Shown piece after piece: positions 6,328 through 12,549 of a stretch of DNA of 20,233 bases. A program made the translations under genes and the position numbers. How positions within the stretch are numbered: position 1 is the stretch's first letter; every line of letters begins with the position of its first letter. Where the stretch lies: the IMG/VR virus record IMGVR_UViG_3300009436_000145, positions 1 to 20,233 of that record, one strand, 5' to 3'. This DNA is from a virus. A model generated the notes under the pieces. That model searched no databases. It saw only the letters and a program-made list of their open reading frames with translations, and was not told where the DNA came from.

Positions 6328-6626
6328 TGGCTAAATTTCATAGAAGCGATAGTTTTTTAAAATCAACCGGCGTGTATGACATATTTTTAGATGTAAGTAA
6401 ATTACCTTCGGTACCTAAACTACCATCAGACGACACATACATTATTGAAGCAAAATATGTTAATAGGCTAGACTTATTAGCATACGACAAATACGGTTCA
6501 TCAAGATTGTGGTGGATAATTGCTTTAAGAAACATAGACATAATTAAAGATCCAAGCAGAGATGTAACTGCAGGATTAGAAATTTACTTACCAAGTAAAA
6601 ACACAGCAGAAACAATAGCAGGCTAA
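6327..6626 (+). CDS. 53: gp53 baseplate wedge subunit
   Basis: gp53 joins neighbouring wedges of the T4 baseplate. This 99-residue protein carries the characteristic LysM-like segment LAYDKYGSSRLWWIIALRNI (about residues 51-70), followed by a C-terminal LEIYLPS strand typical of LysM-like wedge proteins. T4 gp53 is 196 residues, so only the LysM-like core with short flanks remains. The start overlaps the gp48-like stop by one base (TAATG), with AAGGA 12 bases upstream, suggesting coupled translation. The next gene starts one base after this stop. Confidence 0.85.
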   Translation: MAKFHRSDSFLKSTGVYDIFLDVSKLPSVPKLPSDDTYIIEAKYVNRLDLLAYDKYGSSRLWWIIALRNIDIIKDPSRDVTAGLEIYLPSKNTAETIAG

Positions 6627-6627
6627 T

Positions 6628-9090
6628 ATGGCACTACAATCGGCAGAACAGTACGATCCGTTTTTAAAGAAAAATGTTTATGGTAACATTTTAGATCAGG
6701 TCGATAACTATCAGTACAACTTAAAATTATATATGATACCACCAATTGCATCTCCTGTAGGAACACAGGCGTCTGCAAATAATCAAGGCGGCTCAGCAGA
6801 TGCTAGACTTGACAAACCAACCAATGCTAGTAACGCAAGTGGACAAGGCGGCTACTTACAAAACTCATATGTAGCAAGTCCGGCAGAAACAATTATACTT
6901 GCACAAACAGGCGTAACAGGAACACAGATTGACAACTTAGAAATAGAAACAGTTGTTGGTCCAGGTGGCGGCATGGAAAATGCAAAAGTAAATTTTGATA
7001 TAATTCAGCCTGGTGCAGCAGACTTCTTAGATCAGATAGTGGCTGCAAAAGCATATTTACGAGATCAAATTACAGCACAAGATGTTCCTATCTTTTTAGA
7101 AATAAATTTTAAAGGATATGACACAGATATCGACGACGAAGATGGCGGCGGCAATCCTATACTTGCAGCAGGTCCTTTCCGATACATGTTAAAAATTGCT
7201 AATGTGCAATTAGAAATTGACGATGCTGGTAGCACTTATCAGTTTAGTTGCGTACCAGTAGATCAAATGGCCTACATTGATACTAGTTTTAGAATGCCAA
7301 AGAAAATTGAATCAATTGGCACAACTATAGAAGAACATGTCACTGACATGATAGCAAAAATTAGAGAGCATAACGAAACTAATAATAACATGTATGCTAT
7401 ACAAGACGAGATTTTAATTGACTTATCTGGATTAACAGAAGGCGACTATGCATTAAAAGACACTAAACTAACTAAGCCAGACGATACACAGGCAGAAGAA
7501 ATAAACAGGATAATGAACCCTGAGTTAGAAGGTAAAACAGAAGACGAATACGAAGACATATTAAGAGAAAATTCTAAAGACGAAGGCACACTAGACATAG
7601 TAGTAGCAGAAAATAAAGTAACAGTTAGGGAAGGTGTATCCTTTGAGAGATACATAGCAACATTGCTTTCTATGAACGATGAATTTTTTAATAGATGTAC
7701 TAGATCAGTTTACCCAGCAGACCCTGAGAAAAACGAAACAAGAAAAGATCAAGCAACTATACAGTGGTTTAAATTAAATGCTTATGTTCAATATATAGCA
7801 TTTGATTATAAAAGAAATGCGTATGCATTAAAAACAGTTTTCAAACCAACAATTTATTCAACAGCAAAAAATACTGTACAAGCAGATGTAGCAGAAAATT
7901 CAGGACTTACTAGCGATGATGTAAGAGCAAGAGTTAATGGTTTACCTATATTCAAATCATATCATTATCTATACACTGGATTAAATGATCAAATTAAACA
8001 ATGTAGGATAGAATACAAATCAGGTATTGCAATTTTAACAGCACCGGCCGGCGGCTTCTCAGGTGATTTTAGTACAGTGTTAGCAAAAACTCTTAGCACT
8101 TCAGCAACGCCAACAGAAGATTTAACAGGTAACGATTTAGCAACGGCGGCTGTAAAAGCATCTAATGAAGAAGATGCAAACAAAGCATTAGATAATTTGT
8201 TTAAAGATAAAAGTCCTGAAAGAGAAAAGGACATTGCAAGTGTAGGAGGATTATTAGGATTCTCAAAAGCAGAAATCAAAGATGCTGTTGAAAATAGAAA
8301 AGGTGCAAATGCACAAAGAATAAAAGACACTCTAGCAAACAAAGGTGCAGCAGAATCAATTAGGAAGGCACAGATTGCAAATGCATCAGGCACAGCAAAC
8401 CCAAAAAATTTAGACGGAACAAATTATACCCCGTCGCTTAGTGGCTATACTTATTCTGCAGATATTATAGGAAGTGTAAGCGAACGATTAGAACAAGCCT
8501 CAGCACTGTCGGCAACACAACAACTAGCAGAATCCTTAAAGCCAAAAGAAGAAGAAGATGCTAATGCTGATGCTAGTGGGCCACAGGAAGCAGTTAAAGT
8601 GGATTCAGTACCTAACCCTGCAGAAGATGCAACTTATAATGGTACTCCAAGAAACACAGTGTTTGGATATTTAATGCAACAACATGCAATCGACGATTTC
8701 CTTGTAACACTAGATATGGAAATTAAAGGAGACCCTTGGTGGCTAGGTCCTCCAAAAGGAGACAATCAGCCAGAAGTAAAAGGAAGTGAATTTGTTAAAG
8801 AAAAAACAGACGAGAACTCAATGAAAACACAAGGTGATGAAAACTATGTGTTATTTGATTTACAAACACCTAGATTGTTTGACTTTGATGTTGAAGACGA
8901 AGACAGTGACAGTAACAGTGGTTACTGGAGTAAAATGGGTACATCATATTTCTTAACAGGCGTGTACATGGTCAGAGGAGTTAACCATATGTTCTCAGGT
9001 GGAGAATTTTCGCAAGAGCTTAACTTAATAAGACAAACAGCAATAGATTTAAAGAAGATAGAAAAAGATCCAACTGGAGGTAATGCGTAA
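6628..9090 (+). CDS. Large baseplate hub-like virion protein
   Basis: This is an 820-residue protein without a confident T4 name. The N-terminal part (about 12-40) has DNYQYNLKLYMIPP. Residues about 185-215 (RYMLKIANVQLEIDDAG then YQFSCVPVDQ) look like a beta-rich hub or tube domain. The middle (about 480-660) is Ala/Asn/Lys/Glu-rich and probably flexible. The C-terminal part has GDPWWLG (about 701-707) and GVYMVRGVNHMFSGGEF (about 778-795). These resemble hub-protein signatures (gp27 or gpD-like) in contractile tails: a G-N/D-P-x-WLG turn followed by a V-x-H-x-F-x-x-G-x-F strand pair. Its position directly before gp5, with a TAATG overlap, supports a hub role, because gp27 binds gp5 in T4. 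The hub assignment is inference. Confidence 0.6.
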   Translation: MALQSAEQYDPFLKKNVYGNILDQVDNYQYNLKLYMIPPIASPVGTQASANNQGGSADARLDKPTNASNASGQGGYLQNSYVASPAETIILAQTGVTGTQIDNLEIETVVGPGGGMENAKVNFDIIQPGAADFLDQIVAAKAYLRDQITAQDVPIFLEINFKGYDTDIDDEDGGGNPILAAGPFRYMLKIANVQLEIDDAGSTYQFSCVPVDQMAYIDTSFRMPKKIESIGTTIEEHVTDMIAKIREHNETNNNMYAIQDEILIDLSGLTEGDYALKDTKLTKPDDTQAEEINRIMNPELEGKTEDEYEDILRENSKDEGTLDIVVAENKVTVREGVSFERYIATLLSMNDEFFNRCTRSVYPADPEKNETRKDQATIQWFKLNAYVQYIAFDYKRNAYALKTVFKPTIYSTAKNTVQADVAENSGLTSDDVRARVNGLPIFKSYHYLYTGLNDQIKQCRIEYKSGIAILTAPAGGFSGDFSTVLAKTLSTSATPTEDLTGNDLATAAVKASNEEDANKALDNLFKDKSPEREKDIASVGGLLGFSKAEIKDAVENRKGANAQRIKDTLANKGAAESIRKAQIANASGTANPKNLDGTNYTPSLSGYTYSADIIGSVSERLEQASALSATQQLAESLKPKEEEDANADASGPQEAVKVDSVPNPAEDATYNGTPRNTVFGYLMQQHAIDDFLVTLDMEIKGDPWWLGPPKGDNQPEVKGSEFVKEKTDENSMKTQGDENYVLFDLQTPRLFDFDVEDEDSDSNSGYWSKMGTSYFLTGVYMVRGVNHMFSGGEFSQELNLIRQTAIDLKKIEKDPTGGNA

Positions 9091-11519
9091 TGGGTATTAG
9101 TTCTAGCAGAGATACAGCAAGTAAAAAGAATCCTGTAATTAAAAAGAATATCAGTAAAGATGCTGTATTTGGTATATACCTTGCAGAAATAGTTTCAACA
9201 AAGGATATTAGCAGAACTGGTAGAGTGCGTGTGTTTATTCCAGCAATAAGCAAAGACAAAAATTCACCAGCTGGGTATTTTGATGCAGTATGGACAAGTC
9301 CGTTTGCAGGAGGCACAGATCCTCGAACAGTAGGACAAGATGTACAAAAGCCACAAGATACTATGAGCAGTTATGGTTTATGGACTACAGTTCCTGACAA
9401 TGGTAACTTAGTCCTTATAGCATTTGGTGACGGTAATACAAAATATCCTATGGTAATGAGTTGTTTGTTTCCTGACAGATTAAATTATATGCTTCCTGGT
9501 AATGCAGGTGGTAAAACATATCAAGCCGCAGGTTTAAATTTACCCACACTAGAAAAAAATAAAAGAACAGCAGATATCAATCACAATGATACATTTAGGC
9601 CTATACAAAATACATTAGCATCAGCAATAGTTAAACAAGGATTAGCACACGATCCAATAAGAGGTGCAGGTTCATCAAGTGCTAGAAGAGAATCACCCAG
9701 TGAAGTATTTGGTTTATTAACACCTGGGCCTAGAGACCCAAACAACTTTAATTATAGACTCGGTGGACACAGTATCACATTAGATGATAACTTAAACTCG
9801 AGACAAATTAGAATACGATCAGCACAAGGTAATCAACTATTATTAGACGATACTAGCGGAATGGTATACTTAATTAATAAAGAAGGTAATGTGTGGATGG
9901 AGTTTGCATCTTCTGGACAAGTGTTTATGTATGCAGAAAACGATATCAACATGCGAACAAAACGAAATTTCAATTTACGAGCAGACTTCGATGTTAATAT
10001 TGAAGCAGGGCAAAATGTAAATATTAAAGCAGCCAAAGATAATGACGGCGGCGAATATATAGGCGATGGTGCAGCAGAAGCAGGTGGCCAAATTAATCTA
10101 CAATCACAACAAGATACGAATATTTTAGCAAATGACAATTTGTTTGTAACAGCAACAACAGGTGAATTACATGTTAATGCAGCCGGCTCTATTAAAAACA
10201 CAACTGGCGATAGCATAAAAAATAGTGCAACAAGTGATATAGTTAATTCAGCTGACGGCAAAGTTACAACCAAGTCCGGTGGTGTGCAAGTTTTAGAAGC
10301 AGGTGGTAATATTATTGAGAAAGCACCTAAGGTATTAATGAACAGCGGAGGTCCTGGTGCAGAAGCTGCAGAAGCTGCAGATACAGCAACGCCAATTCCT
10401 ACAGATACATTTGACGACAATCCTATTGAACAACCTACATACGACGATGAAGGCAAACAAAATATCACAAACGGTATGCGTCAAGGCAACACCGCAGTCA
10501 TTTCAACTATTGTTACAACAATGGTTACCTCAGAGCCATTCATAGGACATGGACTTCCTAACCCAGAAAAAGACGATCAAGCAAACATGGTGCCAGACGA
10601 ATCCATATCTCAAGGATTAGGACCTAGCAGTAACGGAGTTGGTGGTAGTGGTCCTGCAGATGTTAATACTCCGGCTGGATTACAAACAGGCTATGCTGCT
10701 CCTGATGGTACACCTAAGTATACTAGCCCAGCCAATGTACAGAATAATTTTGCTCAGGCACAATCTAAAAAACTTGAAACTAAAAATATAGCAGGTTTAG
10801 CAGGTTCGTTGGCTTCTAGCATACCGCCTATAAGGCAACCAATGACTACTCCAAGCGGTTCAAAGAAAGCAGGAATACTTGGCGAACTAACTGCTACACA
10901 GAATAAGATGAAAATGTTAGCATTCGACAATAAAGGAATGCCAGCAGATTTAATGGGCGGAAGTGCTAAGTCTATGACTAATACAATTGCTACTATTAAG
11001 TCAGGAGGCCCCGGCACAGATGTAGCAGGTGCATTAGCAAGTCAAGGTATTCAAACAATCAAAGATGGACCATCTACTATCTATATGAAGAATGGTGTAA
11101 AAATAGTTGATATGCAAAACGGCATAGGCCCAGTAGGAACTCAAATGCATGCCACTAGTGAATTAGCAGGAACTGCAGAAGTAGTAAAAGGTTTGTGTGG
11201 AACAACACAACTTAGTGATAACCAACTGCTTTCTCTTTCAAGTTTTGCAAATCACACCGGCACTAATGCTTTTGCAAAAAGTAAAGTACTTGGTGCAGTT
11301 AAGAATGGGCAGGGTGATAAAGTGCCTAATTTAATGATGGCTCACAGCACACTAAAAGTTGGTGGAGTACCAACTATGCAAGGGGACTATTATCAAAGAC
11401 GGCAATTCGAAGGCGAACTGTTCCAAACTCCAGATAGCATATCAGTGAAAACTTATTCAGGCTTAGTGCCGTTTGGCAAACAAGCCAGTGACTTAAAACA
11501 AGCCAGAAGATCCGGCTAA
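9090..11519 (+). CDS. 5: gp5 baseplate hub / central spike protein
   Basis: In T4, gp5 forms the membrane-piercing spike. Here residues about 25-130 form an OB-fold-like head (GIYLAEIV, GRVRVFIP, GLWTTVPDNGNLVLIAFGDG). Residues about 226-420 hold regular short beta repeats (GHSITLDD, IRIRSAQGNQLLLDD, INMRTKRNFNLRADFDVNIE and so on), which suit a triple-stranded beta-helix. A conserved-looking MVTSEPFIGHG (478-488) follows. The T4 lysozyme domain between head and helix is absent. The C-terminal segment (708-778) resembles the second half of GH24 phage lysozymes: LSSFANHTGTNAFAKS and then YYQRRQFEGELF. No E-8-D-5-T catalytic pattern is visible before it. The gene has a strong GGAGG site (9076-9080). 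Its stop overlaps the convergent small gene by three bases. Confidence 0.85.
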   Translation: MGISSSRDTASKKNPVIKKNISKDAVFGIYLAEIVSTKDISRTGRVRVFIPAISKDKNSPAGYFDAVWTSPFAGGTDPRTVGQDVQKPQDTMSSYGLWTTVPDNGNLVLIAFGDGNTKYPMVMSCLFPDRLNYMLPGNAGGKTYQAAGLNLPTLEKNKRTADINHNDTFRPIQNTLASAIVKQGLAHDPIRGAGSSSARRESPSEVFGLLTPGPRDPNNFNYRLGGHSITLDDNLNSRQIRIRSAQGNQLLLDDTSGMVYLINKEGNVWMEFASSGQVFMYAENDINMRTKRNFNLRADFDVNIEAGQNVNIKAAKDNDGGEYIGDGAAEAGGQINLQSQQDTNILANDNLFVTATTGELHVNAAGSIKNTTGDSIKNSATSDIVNSADGKVTTKSGGVQVLEAGGNIIEKAPKVLMNSGGPGAEAAEAADTATPIPTDTFDDNPIEQPTYDDEGKQNITNGMRQGNTAVISTIVTTMVTSEPFIGHGLPNPEKDDQANMVPDESISQGLGPSSNGVGGSGPADVNTPAGLQTGYAAPDGTPKYTSPANVQNNFAQAQSKKLETKNIAGLAGSLASSIPPIRQPMTTPSGSKKAGILGELTATQNKMKMLAFDNKGMPADLMGGSAKSMTNTIATIKSGGPGTDVAGALASQGIQTIKDGPSTIYMKNGVKIVDMQNGIGPVGTQMHATSELAGTAEVVKGLCGTTQLSDNQLLSLSSFANHTGTNAFAKSKVLGAVKNGQGDKVPNLMMAHSTLKVGGVPTMQGDYYQRRQFEGELFQTPDSISVKTYSGLVPFGKQASDLKQARRSG
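10359..10380 (+). repeat. Short tandem repeat inside gp5
   Basis: GCAGAAGCT repeats about two and a half times and encodes an Ala-Glu-Ala-Ala-Glu-Ala-Ala linker just after the beta-helix part of gp5. It is probably a flexible or helical linker that can vary in length by slippage. Confidence 0.6.
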
Positions 11520-11695
11520 GTTAAACTGTTAAGTTCTTTTACTTCTGCTAATTTTTTCCAAGCCTTATATTTTGCTTCAGATTCCTCTCTCACCATTTTT
11601 TCTAATAATGAAATAGTACCTGCTTGACTTATGATAGTTTGGTTTTGATCATGAATGATCTGGTTAGCGGAAGATAGACCGTCTTTAGTGTCCAA
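11516..11695 (-). CDS. Small coiled-coil-like protein, TTG start
   Basis: The frame is open from an ATG at 11740, but that start lies inside the terminator hairpin and has no usable ribosome binding site. A TTG at 11695 has GGAGA seven bases upstream, just past the terminator, and gives about 59 residues. The product is rich in Glu, Lys, Gln, Ile and Leu. It has a heptad-like run (IIHDQNQTIISQAGTISLLE) and a charged helix (REESEAKYKAWKKLAEVKE), suggesting a small coiled coil. It lies convergent to gp5, with stop codons overlapping by three bases. It is either expressed by read-through of the terminator or from an unseen promoter. I do not recognise it. Confidence 0.45.
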   Translation of the reverse strand: MDTKDGLSSANQIIHDQNQTIISQAGTISLLEKMVREESEAKYKAWKKLAEVKELNSLT

Positions 11696-11709
11696 TTGTT
11701 TCTCCAGAT

Positions 11710-11746
11710 AAAAAAAATATGTGTGTAGTCTCCTACACACATATTT
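11710..11746 (-). terminator. Strong leftward intrinsic terminator
   Basis: A perfect 14-bp stem (11715-11728 with 11733-11746) closes a four-base loop that reads GAGA on the minus strand. A run of eight T residues (11717-11710) follows on that strand. It starts 15 bases after the stop of the 84-codon gene. On the plus strand only a short TTTAGT follows, so it should act mainly on leftward transcripts. Confidence 0.9.
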
Positions 11747-11761
11747 AGTACTACTTTACTG

Positions 11762-12016
11762 TTAACCGGCTTTTTGAACCATTTTTTCCATCACTCTAAA
11801 TTCATCTGGTTTGATGTTTTTATCGTAACGATAATTGCCAGCAAAGTTTACCGTATCAAACAGTGCATACCGTTTAGATACTGAGTCATATAGACCGACT
11901 GTAACAAACCGCTTAGACTGCTGAAAAATGCGATGGAAACGCTGCCCATTGCTCCTTTCGTTAATCTTAACTGCTTTAGACCACAGTTGGTCAAACTCGC
12001 GATTCAGTTTAAACAT
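11762..12016 (-). CDS. Small early protein of unknown function
   Basis: This 84-residue basic protein (MFKLNREFDQLWSK...) is unrecognised. It has a helical, charged N-terminal half (WSKAVKINERSNGQRFHRIF), a beta-like centre (KRFVTVGLYDSVSKRYALFDT) and a charged C-terminus (KPDEFRVMEKMVQK). No membrane segment or signal peptide is visible. An AAGG ribosome binding site lies about nine bases before the ATG. It has its own consensus early promoter, a leader of about 75 bases with two hairpins, and a strong terminator. It is therefore a complete, self-contained leftward unit set between late rightward baseplate genes. By analogy with other small early phage proteins it may modify host functions, but this is inference only. 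Confidence 0.75.
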   Translation of the reverse strand: MFKLNREFDQLWSKAVKINERSNGQRFHRIFQQSKRFVTVGLYDSVSKRYALFDTVNFAGNYRYDKNIKPDEFRVMEKMVQKAG

Positions 12017-12049
12017 TTCTGTCTACCTTGTTCGCTTGGTGGATGATAT

Positions 12050-12064
12050 GCTCTAAGTTAGAGC
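12050..12064 (-). promoter_or_regulatory. Leader hairpin 2 (or operator palindrome)
   Basis: GCTCTAA and TTAGAGC are perfect seven-base inverted arms around one base. In RNA they would form a hairpin with a loop of about five bases in the leader of the 84-codon gene, 33 bases before its ATG. As DNA the palindrome could equally be an operator. Confidence 0.55.
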
Positions 12065-12070
12065 TGTTTC

Positions 12071-12089
12071 TGTAACATAAACTGTTACA
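12071..12089 (-). promoter_or_regulatory. Leader hairpin 1 at the 5' end of the transcript
   Basis: TGTAACA and TGTTACA are perfect seven-base inverted arms with a five-base loop. They begin within about two bases of the predicted transcript start (near 12091), so the mRNA would start with a hairpin. Such 5'-terminal stems often protect mRNA from decay. An operator just downstream of the promoter is the alternative. Confidence 0.6.
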
Positions 12090-12097
12090 TTACATAC

Positions 12098-12125
12098 ATT
12101 ATAGCACCTTTTGTTATCGTGTCAA
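12098..12125 (-). promoter_or_regulatory. Consensus sigma70-type early promoter for the small gene
   Basis: On the minus strand TTGACA (12125-12120) and TATAAT (12103-12098) are separated by exactly 16 bases, as in the gp55 promoter. Both hexamers are fully consensus. The -35 box lies only six bases from the start of the shared element of the divergent gp25 late promoter, so proteins bound at the two could interfere with each other. Confidence 0.88.
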
Positions 12126-12131
12126 CCTTTT

Positions 12132-12172
12132 TGCTCACTCATTAAAACTATAGTTTAAGAAGTAGATAAATA
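12132..12172 (+). promoter_or_regulatory. Late promoter with conserved upstream element (gp25 block)
   Basis: GATAAATA (12165-12172) is a late -10 box. CATTAAAACTATA (12140-12152) and the flanking TGCTCACT (12132-12139) match the gp48 late promoter at identical spacing. Here the element is close to a full palindrome, TTAAAACTATAGTTTAA, centred 14.5 bases before the box. By T4 spacing, +1 falls at 12178, which is the A of the gp25 ATG, so the mRNA may be leaderless. Confidence 0.82.
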
Positions 12173-12177
12173 AGAGT

Positions 12178-12546
12178 ATGGCTACAATATTCAGAGGATT
12201 CAGCACAGTAGATAAAGTTAAGGCCCCATTTTCTATATCGGACATGGACTTAGTGAAACGAGATCTGCTGAACGAGTTCAATACTCGCAAAGGTGAAAGA
12301 GTTATGCGTCCTAACTTTGGTTGCATAGTGTGGGATTTATTAATGAATCCACAGGATACTTTTACAGACTCTGATATTAAAGATGATATTACACGAATTA
12401 TTGAAAAAGATTCTAGGGTTGAGTTACTTAATATTTCACTGTTCACAAGTGGCCATTCAGTGAGAGCCGAAGTAGAATTGAGGTATGTTATACTAAACAG
12501 CGAAGACACCCTATTCTTAGAATTTAAAAACGAACAGCAGGTATAA
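12178..12546 (+). CDS. 25: gp25 baseplate wedge subunit
   Basis: gp25 is a conserved sheath-initiating wedge component that links the inner baseplate to the sheath. The 122-residue protein is close to T4 gp25 (132). The N-terminus (MATIFRGFSTVD) and the core GERVMRPNFGCIVWDLLMNP (residues about 39-58) are typical of the family. The C-terminal beta strands (VRAEVELRYVILNSED) also fit. The start is supported by the conserved N-terminus, although the late -10 box ends only five bases before it and no ribosome binding site fits in between. gp6 follows after three bases, as expected, since gp25 and gp6 contact each other in the wedge. Confidence 0.93.
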   Translation: MATIFRGFSTVDKVKAPFSISDMDLVKRDLLNEFNTRKGERVMRPNFGCIVWDLLMNPQDTFTDSDIKDDITRIIEKDSRVELLNISLFTSGHSVRAEVELRYVILNSEDTLFLEFKNEQQV

Positions 12547-12549
12547 TAC

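Noticed and set aside
9083-9100. Alternative ATG at 9083 directly after the gp5 GGAGG site
   Set aside because: It opens only a five-codon frame (MRNGY, stop). The ATG at 9090 gives full-length gp5 and overlaps the previous stop in the usual TAATG manner.
10359-10380. Micro-repeat as a CRISPR or mobile-element signature
   Set aside because: It is a short in-frame Ala-Glu codon repeat without spacers or flanking repeats. No CRISPR array, insertion sequence or attachment site was seen in the window.
9833-10468. Leftward 211-codon frame inside gp5
   Set aside because: It is a shadow frame opposite the repeat-rich gp5 coding sequence, with a Ser/Pro/Ile-rich product and no start signals. Other antisense frames in the window are rejected for the same reason.
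11733-11746. Rightward terminator for gp5
   Set aside because: The hairpin is followed on the plus strand only by TTTAGTAC, not a U-rich run. The A8/T8 tract is on the side that serves leftward transcription.
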